Positions 1 to 6,377 of a stretch of DNA of 8,430 nucleotides are shown here, one piece after another. The stretch is from contig CAZFBS010000077.1 in NCBI GenBank assembly GCA_964517265.1, positions 1-8,430 on the forward strand. Reading direction: 5' to 3'. Each line of letters begins with the position of its first letter. The first letter of the stretch is position 1. Both the position numbers and the translations under genes were made by a program. The notes beneath the pieces were generated by a model that ran no database searches, was not told the origin of the DNA, and was given only the letters and a program-made list of their open reading frames with translations. This DNA comes from REEP01 sp964517265. Lineage in GTDB: Bacteria; Pseudomonadota; Alphaproteobacteria; Rhodospirillales; Defluviicoccaceae.

Positions 1-374
1 TTGGACGTGCGCACCATGTTGAGGTTGGCCTCGTAGCTTCGCTGCGCCTCGCGCATGTCCATCATCTCGATCAGGCTGTTGACGTTCGGTGCCAGCACAT
101 AACCCTGATCGTCCGCGGCAGGATGATCGGGCATGTATTTCTTGGCCAGTTGCGAGAGATCCGGCTCGATCCCATCGATTCGCACCTTCGAGAGGCCGCT
201 CGTGCGCTCCAGCTCGTTGCGGAACGAGACCACCTTGCGCCGGTAGGGCAGACCGCCCGGCTCGGTCGGCAACGAGTCGGCGTTGGCGAGGTTCTCGGCA
301 ATGACGCGCAGGCGGGTCCCTTGCGCCTTCATTCCCGCCGCCGACACGCGCATGCTCGCCAGCATGGTATCCAT
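1..374 (-). CDS. flgC: Flagellar basal-body rod protein FlgC (3' end cut off by the window)
   Basis: FlgC is one of the proximal rod proteins that link the MS ring to the distal rod of the flagellar basal body; it is exported by the flagellar type III system. The 124 visible residues begin MDTMLASMRVSAAGMKAQGT. They contain the rod-family N-terminal signature with RLRVIAENLANADS at residues 21-34, then the FlgC-typical GGLPYRRKVVSFRNEL at 40-55, and near the end GYVLAPNVNSLIEMMDMREA followed by QRSYEANLNM. The family is usually about 135-140 residues, so only roughly the last 10-15 are missing beyond base 1. ATG at 374 is chosen because GGGAGG lies 8 bases upstream; a second ATG three codons in is also possible. 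It follows flgB by 26 bases on the same strand, so the two are probably co-transcribed. Identification is by recognition of family motifs, with high certainty. Confidence 0.95.
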   Translation of the reverse strand, partial: MDTMLASMRVSAAGMKAQGTRLRVIAENLANADSLPTEPGGLPYRRKVVSFRNELERTSGLSKVRIDGIEPDLSQLAKKYMPDHPAADDQGYVLAPNVNSLIEMMDMREAQRSYEANLNMVRTS

Positions 375-400
375 GGCCGTGACCTCCCTGCCCGTGGCCG

Positions 401-805
401 CTACTTCTGACCCAGCGCGATGCGGAACATGCCGAGCTGCTTGCGGTAGAGCTCGTTGGCCAACGAATACGACAGCGCCGTCTCGCTGACCTTGGCCATC
501 TCCTCCTCCAGGACCACCGCGTTGCCGTCGGGAGCGACCTCGTACGCGTTGCGCTGCACGCTGACGTTGAACGGGCCCGAGGCGGTGGTGAGACCTTCCA
601 TATGGCCGGGAGTGGTCTTCTCCAGCCGGACCGCGGCCGGCGCCGTTGCAACCATCTCACGAAAGCGAAGCGGCTTCAGATCGCGGGCACGAAAACGAGG
701 AGTGTCGGCGTTGGCGATGTTCTCGGCGAGGACCTCCTGACGCTGGCCAAGCCATCCAAGCCGCGTTTTTGCCAGCGCAATCAGCGGAATCTTCTCGAAT
801 TCCAT
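401..805 (-). CDS. flgB: Flagellar basal-body rod protein FlgB
   Basis: FlgB is a proximal rod component of the flagellar basal body, assembled in the periplasm next to the MS ring and exported by the flagellar type III apparatus. The protein is 134 residues, normal for the family. It starts MEFEKIPLIALAKTRLGWLG and carries the rod signature LAENIANADTPRFRARDL at residues 26-43. The C-terminal helix region (VVLEEEMAKVSETALSYSLA, then ELYRKQLGMFRIALGQ) forms coiled-coil contacts in rod proteins. The frame is open a further 19 codons upstream (to 862), but ATG at 805 is preferred because GAGGAG sits about 10 bases upstream and family members begin close to this point. It is the first gene of the flgBC unit; an 83-base gap separates it from the lipoprotein gene upstream on the same strand, and that gap contains a possible CtrA half-site. 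Confidence 0.95.
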   Translation of the reverse strand: MEFEKIPLIALAKTRLGWLGQRQEVLAENIANADTPRFRARDLKPLRFREMVATAPAAVRLEKTTPGHMEGLTTASGPFNVSVQRNAYEVAPDGNAVVLEEEMAKVSETALSYSLANELYRKQLGMFRIALGQK

Positions 806-851
806 ACCGCAATCGCTCCTCGTCGTCGCGCGAAAGCGAGTATGGCCCCTT

Positions 852-859
852 ATGGTTAA
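852..859 (-). promoter_or_regulatory. Candidate CtrA half-site upstream of flgBC
   Basis: Read on the minus strand the bases are TTAACCAT, followed by AAGGGG, 46 bases before the flgB ATG. TTAACCAT matches the half-site bound by the response regulator CtrA, which controls flagellar genes in many Alphaproteobacteria. No second TTAA seven bases away is present, so this would be a half-site only. The position in the short leader of a flagellar operon fits a regulatory role, but an eight-base match can occur by chance and the organism's CtrA status is not visible here. Confidence 0.4.
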
Positions 860-870
860 CAACCTCTGAA

Positions 871-900
871 GCGAGCGGGCGCCCCGGCTCAGCGGCTCGC
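871..900 (-). terminator. GC-rich inverted repeat at the 3' end of the lipoprotein gene
   Basis: The stop codon region of the lipoprotein gene sits inside a strong inverted repeat. GCGAGC at 871-876 pairs with GCTCGC at 895-900. A shorter alternative pairs GAGC at 873-876 with GCTC at 887-890 around the palindrome GGGCGCCC at 877-884. On the minus strand it falls just at and after the stop. It could slow or end transcription before flgB, but no T-run follows, so it is not a canonical intrinsic terminator. Confidence 0.25.
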
Positions 901-1518
901 CTCACCCGCTCCACGCGGCGGAAAATCGGCCAGCACGGCGTCCACCATGCCTTGAACATCCGCCGGACTGATGTCATCGCGCGCGACCATGCTGCTGGCG
1001 TGACCATGCCAGATCGGCTGCTTGGTCTCGGCGTCGAACATGTCGATGGCGATCGTTCCCTCGGTGACGGTACGAACGAGTGGGCGCCCGAAGAACGGAT
1101 CGAAGAACGGATCGTAGGCGAACGGTCCGAACGGCCGATGGCGCCAGCTATGCCGCCACCACCATGGATCGGCGCGCGGCCCCCAGTGATCGACGAACTG
1201 GCGATCGATCAAGCCGGTCCTCAGGGTGACGAGGAAGTCGGCGGGGCTTGCCTGGACATAACCCTTGGCCAGCAAAACCTGATCGACGCTCGCGCGGATG
1301 CGCTCGCGCAAGAGCGGGCTGATCCGTGGATCTTCTGGACCGGCCACACCGAGCGCCTCCAACGGCGCCCATTGGTAGGTCTTGTATCGGGAGAAGTCGA
1401 TCCCCTGGTTATAGTCGACCACGGTGCGGGGACCCGCACAGGCAGCGATCACGCTCAGGATCATCGCCGCCGCAAGCAACACCGCCCGCCGTTGCCAGCT
1501 GAAAAGGATCGTCCTCAT
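889..1518 (-). CDS. DUF4136-type outer-membrane lipoprotein, function unknown
   Basis: This is a 209-residue secreted lipoprotein. It begins MRTILFSWQRRAVLLAAAMI and has a lipobox SVIAAC with the acylated cysteine at residue 27; the residue after it is Ala, which favours outer-membrane sorting. The mature part starts with a motif typical of the DUF4136 family, VVDYNQGIDFSRYKTYQWAP, the pattern of a first strand followed by YKTYxW. A middle stretch is rich in Trp, Phe, Arg and Pro (WGPRADPWWWRHSWRHRPFG and then DPFFDPFF). The end, with GTIAIDMFDAETKQPIWHGH, resembles the family's C-terminal strands. DUF4136 has no established biochemical function. An ATG seven codons upstream (1539) is also in frame and has AAGGA 11 bases before it; I prefer 1518 for a more normal signal peptide, but neither ribosome site is strong. 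It is divergent from cobC and on the same strand as flgB, with no obvious functional link to either. Confidence 0.8.
   Translation of the reverse strand: MRTILFSWQRRAVLLAAAMILSVIAACAGPRTVVDYNQGIDFSRYKTYQWAPLEALGVAGPEDPRISPLLRERIRASVDQVLLAKGYVQASPADFLVTLRTGLIDRQFVDHWGPRADPWWWRHSWRHRPFGPFAYDPFFDPFFGRPLVRTVTEGTIAIDMFDAETKQPIWHGHASSMVARDDISPADVQGMVDAVLADFPPRGAGEASR
1089..1112. repeat. 12-bp perfect tandem duplication in the lipoprotein gene
   Basis: CGAAGAACGGAT is repeated twice head to tail. On the coding (minus) strand it gives the in-frame duplication DPFF-DPFF inside the low-complexity aromatic stretch of the lipoprotein. It probably arose by slippage and keeps the reading frame. Confidence 0.8.
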
Positions 1519-1598
1519 GGGATCGCCGGATGCTCCCATCGCATCTGCAGTCCTTTGCTATGTAGGATCTTCCGAGCGACAATGCATGACGCGCGGCG

Positions 1599-1676
1599 GG
1601 ATGCTACAGTTCCGCTGGCGGCTCCTGGCGTCTTGCCCGCCTTGAGCGGCGCCAGCGCTCCGGTTCTGTAGCATTC
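1599..1676 (+). promoter_or_regulatory. Long nested inverted repeat in the leader of cobC
   Basis: GGATGCTACAG at 1599-1609 pairs with CTGTAGCATTC at 1666-1676; nine pairs, 1601-1609 with 1666-1674, are perfect, and an additional G-U and G-C pair extend the stem in RNA. Inside it CGCTGGCG (1613-1620) pairs with CGCCAGCG (1650-1657), and at the tip GGCG (1627-1630) can pair with CGCC (1638-1641). The outer arm ends a few bases before the AAGGA ribosome site of cobC. This could be a folded 5' leader or an operator between the divergent genes. I found no B12-box (GCCACTG-like) sequence, so it is not a recognisable cobalamin riboswitch. Confidence 0.4.
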
Positions 1677-1691
1677 AGAAGGAAAGTCAGG

Positions 1692-2801
1692 ATGAGCCCA
1701 GCTCCTAGCCCGCTGGCGGCGATACGATCGGATCGACATCCGCTGGCGGCGGAGCGTGAACATGGCGGCGGGCTGGATCGTGCGGCCGCGCATTACGGCA
1801 TCGCGCGCGAGCGGTGGGTCGACCTCTCGACCGGCATCAATCCGGCGGCGTATCCGCTGCCCGTTCTGCCGCCGGCGCTGTGGCAGTTGCTGCCGGATGC
1901 CGCCCTCCTCGATCGCCTGCGCGCCGCGGCGGCATCCTGCTATGGCGTTCCCGAGCAGGCCCGGGTGGTGCCGGGCCCCGGCTCGCAGGCGCTGATTCAG
2001 TGGCTGCCCCGGATCGAAGAGGCCTCCCGGGTGGCGGTCGTCGGCCCGACCTACAACGAACATGCTCCGGCATGGGCGGCCGCGGGCCATGCCGTCGAGG
2101 AGGTCAGGGGGATTGAGGCGATCCCCGATGAGGCCGGCATCGTCGTCATCGTCAATCCCAACAATCCGGATGGCCGGGTGACCGATCCCCGGCACCTGCT
2201 GGAGTTGACCCGACGCCGGCTGGTCGTGGTCGACGAGGCTTTCGCCGACCTCGTCCCCGATATCAGCGTCGCCCGGTGGGCGGATCGGCCGAACCTGGTG
2301 GTCCTGCGCTCGTTCGGAAAATTCTTCGGCCTTGCCGGTCTCCGCCTCGGCTTTGCGCTGACCGAACAGCGGCGCGCCTTGGCCCTGGAGGCAGCGCTCG
2401 GCCCATGGCCGGTAAGCGGGCCGGCCGCGGCCATCGGCGCCGTTGCCCTTGCCGATCACGCATGGGTCGCCGCAACGCGGATGGATCTGGCAATCGCGGC
2501 GTCGCGGCTGGACACTCTCGCCGCGAGTAACCGGCTCGCGATCATCGGAGGGACGCCGTTGTTCCGGCTGCTGGCTCACCCCGAGGCGCAGGATCTGTTC
2601 GAGCGGCTGGCATGCGCCGGGATTCTCGTGCGCCGTTTTGCCGCTGATCCCGAGTGGCTGCGTCTCGGCCTGCCGGGCAGCGAGAGCGCGTGGGACCGGC
2701 TTGCCGCGGCCCTTGCCGACTGGCACGCTGGCCGCCCGCCGCCGTCATCACGAGAGGAGAGGCCGGATCGCCATCCCGCGCAGCGATCCCTGTCACGCTG
2801 A
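1692..2801 (+). CDS. cobC: Threonine-phosphate decarboxylase (cobalamin biosynthesis, CobC type)
   Basis: A PLP-dependent fold-type I enzyme that decarboxylates L-threonine O-3-phosphate to (R)-1-amino-2-propanol phosphate, the linker between the corrin ring and the nucleotide loop of cobalamin. It is called CobC in Alphaproteobacteria and CobD in Salmonella. The 369-residue protein shows EHGGGLDRAAAHYGI at 23-37 and WVDLSTGINP at 42-51, both typical of this family. NPNNPDGR is at 155-162, VVDEAF at 179-184, and RSFGKFFGLAGLRLGF at 206-221, with Lys210 the expected PLP Schiff-base lysine and Arg218 the conserved substrate-carboxylate or phosphate contact. ATG at 1692 has AAGGA upstream. The last 20 or so residues (after WHAGRPPP) are a polar Arg/Pro-rich tail outside the enzyme core. 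No other cobalamin gene is in the window; cobD/cbiB, a common neighbour, is not seen. The marC-like gene starts 33 bases after its stop. Confidence 0.92.
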   Translation: MSPAPSPLAAIRSDRHPLAAEREHGGGLDRAAAHYGIARERWVDLSTGINPAAYPLPVLPPALWQLLPDAALLDRLRAAAASCYGVPEQARVVPGPGSQALIQWLPRIEEASRVAVVGPTYNEHAPAWAAAGHAVEEVRGIEAIPDEAGIVVIVNPNNPDGRVTDPRHLLELTRRRLVVVDEAFADLVPDISVARWADRPNLVVLRSFGKFFGLAGLRLGFALTEQRRALALEAALGPWPVSGPAAAIGAVALADHAWVAATRMDLAIAASRLDTLAASNRLAIIGGTPLFRLLAHPEAQDLFERLACAGILVRRFAADPEWLRLGLPGSESAWDRLAAALADWHAGRPPPSSREERPDRHPAQRSLSR

Positions 2802-2834
2802 AGATGCCTCATGCACCCGAGGAGCCATGCTTGC

Positions 2835-3461
2835 ATGATCGAGACGGCCCTGCGCGCCTTCACGACCTTTTTCGCCACGGTCAGCCCGATCGATGTCGCG
2901 GCGCTGTTCGCGGCCATTACTGCCTCCGCCACCGCCGAGCAACGCCGGCACATGGCGATCAAGGGCACCTTGATTGCCACCGCAATCCTGCTTTTGTTCA
3001 TCTTCTTCGGCAAAGACCTTCTCCATTGGATCGGCGTTTCGCTGCCAGCGCTGCGGACGGCCGGCGGCATTCTCCTGTTGCTGCTGGGGATCGACATGGT
3101 TCTCGCCCGCCACTCGGGCATGAGCAGCACCACCGTTGCAGAAACGGCGGAAGCAGAGGCCAAGGCCGATATTTCGGTGTTCCCGCTGGCAACGCCGCTG
3201 ATCGCCGGTCCCGGTGCGATGAGTGCCGCCGTTCTGCTCGGCTCGGAGAGCGAAGCTCGGCTCCTTCAGCTGACGGTCGTCGTCCTGGCGTTGCTGATCG
3301 TCATGGCGATCACGCTGAGCCTGCTTCTCATCGCCGGGCAGCTTCAGCGCTTCATCGGCGTGACGGCGCAGAACGTGATCACCCGGGTGGTCGGCGTGCT
3401 GCTTTCCGCGTTCGCGGTCCAGTTCATCTTTGATGGCGTGCGCGCCAGTGGGATCTTTTGA
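2835..3461 (+). CDS. MarC family (UPF0056) integral membrane protein
   Basis: A 208-residue inner-membrane protein of the MarC/UPF0056 family. The family has no settled transport substrate, and the original link to multiple antibiotic resistance in E. coli has not held up. About six hydrophobic segments are visible: roughly residues 8-30, 43-60, 72-92, 116-136, 145-168 and 181-203. Family features are the N-terminal FFATVSPIDVAALF in place of the common DPIG motif, and the mid-protein VFPLATPLIAGPGAMS (115-130), matching the PLAxPLIAGPGA signature. A charged Ala/Glu-rich loop (VAETAEAEAKAD) separates the two three-helix halves. The start at 2835 is chosen over the in-frame ATG at 2811 because GAGGAG lies 10 bases before 2835 and family members begin with a short lead into helix 1. 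It probably shares a transcript with cobC. Confidence 0.9.
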   Translation: MIETALRAFTTFFATVSPIDVAALFAAITASATAEQRRHMAIKGTLIATAILLLFIFFGKDLLHWIGVSLPALRTAGGILLLLLGIDMVLARHSGMSSTTVAETAEAEAKADISVFPLATPLIAGPGAMSAAVLLGSESEARLLQLTVVVLALLIVMAITLSLLLIAGQLQRFIGVTAQNVITRVVGVLLSAFAVQFIFDGVRASGIF

Positions 3462-3462
3462 A

Positions 3463-3504
3463 CCCGCACTCCATGAACACAGGCTCTTCGCGTGCGGGCG
3501 CACG
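3463..3504 (+). terminator. Two mutually exclusive hairpins after the marC-like gene
   Basis: CCCGCAC at 3463-3469 pairs perfectly with GTGCGGG at 3492-3498. The second arm can instead fold locally as CGTGC (3491-3495) with GCACG (3500-3504). They begin two bases after the marC stop codon. No T-run follows, so a terminator role is only suggested by position. The rest of the 231-base gap to the redoxin gene shows no other feature I can support. Confidence 0.3.
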
Positions 3505-3692
3505 GGCCACCGGCAGGCACGGGCTTGTCCCCCATCGCCGCCCGCGCTAATTCATTGGGCAACGGAGGGCTGGCTCGCTGGCCACGGCAGGTGCAGGGCA
3601 ACGGCGGTGCGGCAATCTCATCTTGCCCGGCGCGGCTCCTCTCGCGTAACCATGGGCTCGGCCGGCTGACGCGACAAGACGTGGAGGACGAG

Positions 3693-4250
3693 ATGGCGGC
3701 GATGCAGCAACCCGTATGCGATTTCGGCTGGAAGGCGCCGTCTTTCCGCCTTCCAGATGCCGATGGGACCATCCACACCCTGGACAGCGTGAAGGGGCCG
3801 AAGGGTCTGCTTGTCATGTTCATCTGCAATCACTGCCCTTACGTACGGGCGGTGATCGATCGCCTGGTCGACGACGTCCGCGAGCTTCAGCAGATCGGGA
3901 TCGGGGTCATCGCGATCATGGCCAACGACTATGTCCATTATCCCGACGACGCGCCGCCGAAGATGAAACAGTTCGCTGCCGCGCACGGCTTCACGTTTCC
4001 TTACGTGATCGACGAGACGCAAGACATGGCGCGGGCCTATGGTGCGGTATGCACCCCCGATTTCTTCGGCTTCAATGCCGACTTGGCCCTGCAGTACCGC
4101 GGCCGGCTCGATGCCGGGCGGCTGGATCCGGTGCCGCCGGACGCGCCGCGCGAGCTTCTCGAGGCGATGCGCAAGGTCGCCGAGACAGGGGCCGGCCCGT
4201 CGCAGCAAAGCCCCAGCATGGGCTGCTCGATCAAGTGGAAAGCGCTCTGA
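3693..4250 (+). CDS. Thioredoxin-fold (AhpC/TSA-redoxin type) protein with CNHCPYV motif
   Basis: A 185-residue protein of the redoxin/AhpC-TSA superfamily, in the widespread subgroup annotated simply as thioredoxin family protein. The likely redox pair is CxxC in FICNHCPYVRAV, Cys45 and Cys48, at the N-terminal end of the first helix of the fold. The preceding segment KAPSFRLPDADGTIHTL (14-30) is the usual redoxin lead-in. Further subgroup marks are CTPDFFGF at 120-127, following the cis-Pro-like position, and the C-terminal MGCSIKWK (176-183), which adds Cys178. There is no signal peptide, so it is predicted cytoplasmic, and the physiological partner is unknown. ATG at 3693 has GGAGG five bases upstream; the frame stays open to 3492, but that stretch has no family character. 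It precedes the yfgM-bamB-der cluster by 47 bases and may be co-transcribed with it. Confidence 0.88.
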   Translation: MAAMQQPVCDFGWKAPSFRLPDADGTIHTLDSVKGPKGLLVMFICNHCPYVRAVIDRLVDDVRELQQIGIGVIAIMANDYVHYPDDAPPKMKQFAAAHGFTFPYVIDETQDMARAYGAVCTPDFFGFNADLALQYRGRLDAGRLDPVPPDAPRELLEAMRKVAETGAGPSQQSPSMGCSIKWKAL

Positions 4251-4297
4251 ACCCTGAACCGTGTCCCGAAGGAAGATCAACATAAGGAGAACGCCCG

Positions 4298-4966
4298 GTG
4301 GCGAAACCGGTTGAGGACGGCCTGCTGCGGGAGATCGATGAAGATCTTCGCCGCGAACGGTACGCGCTGTTATGGAAGCGCTATGGCTGGGTGGTCATCA
4401 CTTTGGTGGTGGCGGTGGTATTGGGGGTGGCCGGGTACGAAGCGTGGCGCGGGTACCAGCAACGGCTGTACACGCAAAGCGGTGAGCGGTTTTCTGCGGC
4501 AGCGACCCTGGCCGAGGTCGACCCGGCGAGCGCAGCGGGCGCGTTCCGACAACTTGCCGAAGATGCCCCGCACGGCTATCGCATTCTGGCGCGGCTTCGC
4601 GAAGCGGCGCTCTACCTCGAGCAGAAAGATCCCGCAGCCGCGGTGCCGGTCTATGAGACCCTGGCGGGCAAAGCCGAGGATGTCCTTTACAGCGACCTGG
4701 CGCTGATCCTGAAGACGATGGCGGAAATGCAGACGGCGGTGACGCCTGCGACCGCCGCAGCGCTGGCGGAAACGCTCTCGCCGCTGATGGCGCCGGACCG
4801 GCCCTGGCACTACACGGCGCGGGAAATCTCCGCTCATCTCGCCTTGCGCACCGGCGAGACGGAGCGGGCGCGCGAACTTTTGACCGAACTCGCCGCCGAT
4901 GCGCAGGCACCCGAGGGCATCCGCACTCGGGCCGCAAGCATCCTGGCGGAGATCGGCCGCGCCTGA
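4298..4966 (+). CDS. YfgM-like membrane-anchored TPR protein
   Basis: A 222-residue protein with a cytoplasmic N-terminus (MAKPVEDGLLREIDEDLRRE), one transmembrane helix at about residues 30-47 (GWVVITLVVAVVLGVAGYEA) and a helical Ala-rich domain of TPR type facing the periplasm. This architecture and the conserved start match the YfgM/TPR_21 family. In E. coli YfgM is an ancillary subunit of the SecYEG translocon that works with the chaperone PpiD on periplasmic and outer-membrane proteins. The TPR-like pairs are loose (around AAALAETLSPLMAP and SAHLALRTGETERARELLTE). The start is GTG at 4298 with AAGGAG eight bases upstream, at the point where the family begins. Being directly before bamB and der, as in E. 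coli, strongly supports the assignment. The function in this organism is inferred from the family. Confidence 0.88.
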   Translation: MAKPVEDGLLREIDEDLRRERYALLWKRYGWVVITLVVAVVLGVAGYEAWRGYQQRLYTQSGERFSAAATLAEVDPASAAGAFRQLAEDAPHGYRILARLREAALYLEQKDPAAAVPVYETLAGKAEDVLYSDLALILKTMAEMQTAVTPATAAALAETLSPLMAPDRPWHYTAREISAHLALRTGETERARELLTELAADAQAPEGIRTRAASILAEIGRA

Positions 4967-4970
4967 TGGC

Positions 4971-5005
4971 GTTGCGGCGTCGCGTACGCCTCCGGCAGCC
5001 GCGAC
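4971..5005 (+). other. Inverted repeat between the yfgM-like gene and bamB
   Basis: GTTGCGGC (4971-4978) can pair with GCCGCGAC (4998-5005), eight pairs including one G-U. Alternatively GGCGT (4976-4980) closes a five-base loop with ACGCC (4986-4990). It begins four bases after the yfgM stop. No T-run follows, so it may be a processing or stability element, or nothing. The rest of the 136-base spacer shows nothing else before the bamB ribosome site. Confidence 0.25.
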
Positions 5006-5093
5006 AGTCATCGGAAAAGAGAGGGGCGCGCCGGCTTTGGCCAGCCGCCGCAAGGATGCCGAAGCGAACGGGCGGGCCGGTTGGAGCTGCCAT

Positions 5094-5100
5094 GAGGAGG
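5094..5100 (+). promoter_or_regulatory. Ribosome binding site deciding the bamB start
   Basis: GAGGAGG is the only strong Shine-Dalgarno before the lipoprotein signal peptide of bamB. Its spacing fits TTG at 5109 best when the AGGAGG core is used and GTG at 5103 when the first GAGG is used. Either choice gives a normal 16-18-residue signal peptide, so the mature protein is unaffected. Confidence 0.6.
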
Positions 5101-5102
5101 AC

Positions 5103-6284
5103 GTGCCTTTGCGACTGATTGCTGCCATCCTGCTGATCGCCATTCCGCTCGCCGGATGCAACTCCTGGTTCGGCGACGAAGACCCGCCACTGCCGGGGGA
5201 GCGCCGCCCCGTCTTGCTCAATCCGAGCGAGATCGAGGTCGACCCCGAACTGCAAAGTGTAGCGATTGTTTTGCCTCCGCCGGTGAGCAATCCGGACTGG
5301 CCTCAGGCGGACGGCTACGCCAACCACGCGATGCACCATCTTCAGATTGCCGAGGTACCGCAGATGCAATGGCGGACCAACATCGGCAGCGGCATTCGCA
5401 GCGAACGGCCACGATTGCCGCCTCCGGTGATCGGCGACGGCAAGGTGTTCGCGATGGACTCGAAGAGCCAAGTCGGTGCCTTTACCGCCAACAGCGGCGA
5501 GTCGATCTGGCGCGCCGCTCTCGCCCCTCGCAAGGAAGGCAATCATACCCCCGGCGGGATCGCCTATGAAAACGGGCGGCTGTTCGCGACGACCGGGTTT
5601 GCCCAGGTCATCGCACTCGATGCCCAAACCGGCGAAGAGATGTGGCGCAGCAAGGTCGATGCGCCGGTGCACGCGCCGCCCACGGTGCGCGACGGGCGGG
5701 TGTTCGCGGTCACGCTCAACAACACCCTTTACGCCCTCGATACCGGCGACGGGCGCGAGTTGTGGACGTTCGAAGCCCTTCCNNNNNNNNNNNNNNNNNN
5801 NNNNNNNNNNNNNNNNNNNNNNNNNNNNNNNNNNNNNNNNNNNNNNNNNNNNNNNNNNNNNNNNNNNNNNNNNNNNNNNNNNATGGTCGCGGTCGACCTG
5901 CGCAACGGCCGCCGTCTGTGGGACGCCAGCATCGGCGGTCTGGAGCGGCCATGGGTCGCCGGCGACATGGTCTATGTCATGACCGCGGAGCGCGACCTGA
6001 TCGCGCTCGACCGCGACAGCGGACGGATCTACTGGGCCACGCGCTTGCCGACCTACAAGAATCCCGACAAACGCAAAGGACCGATTTTCTGGTCGGGGCC
6101 GGTGCTCGCGAGCGACCGCCTCGTCGTCACCGGCTCCAGCGGAGAGGTTCTCGCCGTCTCTCCCTACACCGGAGAGGTGCTCGGCAAGATCGGCCTTTCG
6201 AGCGACGTGACCGTGGCTCCCGTGGTTGCCGACGGCACCCTCTATTTCCTCAACAAGAACGCCGACCTGTTGGCCTATCGGTAG
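5103..6284 (+). CDS. bamB: Outer membrane protein assembly factor BamB (interrupted by an assembly gap)
   Basis: BamB is a lipoprotein subunit of the BAM complex that folds and inserts beta-barrel proteins into the outer membrane; it is an eight-bladed propeller of PQQ-like repeats. The N-terminus is a lipoprotein signal peptide with lipobox LAGC and acylated Cys19, followed by Asn, which permits outer-membrane sorting. Repeat motifs of the type ALDxxTGxxxW recur, for example VGAFTANSGESIWRAAL, VIALDAQTGEEMWRSKV, YALDTGDGRELWTFEA, and after the gap MVAVDLRNGRRLWDASIGG, then LIALDRDSGRIYWAT and VSPYTGEVLGKI, ending in LYFLNKNADLLAYR. The gap (5783-5882) removes part of the central blades. The start is a non-ATG codon: GTG at 5103 (GAGG five bases upstream) or TTG at 5109 (AGGAGG eight bases upstream). 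The open frame reaches back to 4899, but that part overlaps yfgM and lacks family character. It lies between the yfgM-like gene and der, the conserved order. Confidence 0.92.
   Translation: MPLRLIAAILLIAIPLAGCNSWFGDEDPPLPGERRPVLLNPSEIEVDPELQSVAIVLPPPVSNPDWPQADGYANHAMHHLQIAEVPQMQWRTNIGSGIRSERPRLPPPVIGDGKVFAMDSKSQVGAFTANSGESIWRAALAPRKEGNHTPGGIAYENGRLFATTGFAQVIALDAQTGEEMWRSKVDAPVHAPPTVRDGRVFAVTLNNTLYALDTGDGRELWTFEALXXXXXXXXXXXXXXXXXXXXXXXXXXXXXXXXXXMVAVDLRNGRRLWDASIGGLERPWVAGDMVYVMTAERDLIALDRDSGRIYWATRLPTYKNPDKRKGPIFWSGPVLASDRLVVTGSSGEVLAVSPYTGEVLGKIGLSSDVTVAPVVADGTLYFLNKNADLLAYR
5783..5882. other. Assembly gap of exactly 100 N inside bamB
   Basis: A run of 100 unknown bases is the conventional placeholder for a scaffold gap of unknown length. 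The sequence before it ends in WTFEALP and the sequence after it begins MVAVDLRN. As placed the reading frame continues by chance. Related BamB proteins have, by recollection, about 70-80 residues between these two points, more than the 33 codons allowed by the N run, so the true gap is probably longer than drawn. Confidence 0.97.
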
Positions 6285-6377
6285 AGGTCCCGAACGGCGG
6301 GGAAAGGTGGGCAGCGGCCCCTTTCGCTCCCCTGGCCATGCGGCAATGCCGAACCAAAAAGACAGACTGGAGCGCTG

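Noticed and set aside
646..1671. Plus-strand open frame of 341 codons across flgB and the lipoprotein gene
   Set aside because: It lies antisense to flgB and to a lipoprotein with a clear signal peptide, and it shows no recognisable domain.
1540..1691. Cobalamin riboswitch upstream of cobC
   Set aside because: The gene makes it plausible and there is strong secondary structure, but I could not find the conserved B12-box or the other invariant blocks of that riboswitch class on the plus strand, and the leader is short for it.
1515..2726. Long minus-strand open frame opposite cobC (403 codons)
   Set aside because: It is antisense to a clearly conserved enzyme; its residues are Arg/Pro/Gly-rich without any motif, as expected from the complement of GC-rich coding DNA.
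3492..3692. 67-codon N-terminal extension of the redoxin protein
   Set aside because: The frame is open, but the residues are unlike the family and GGAGG sits five bases before the ATG at 3693.
4899..5102. N-terminal extension of BamB (68 more codons in frame)
   Set aside because: It overlaps the end of the yfgM-like gene, has no BamB character, and would place the lipoprotein signal peptide in the interior of the protein. The GAGGAGG site at 5094 supports the later start.
6299..6332. Terminator between bamB and der
   Set aside because: GAAAGG (6302-6307) and CCTTTC (6320-6325) can pair, but the stem is weak, has a 12-base loop and no T-run; bamB and der are expected to be co-transcribed.
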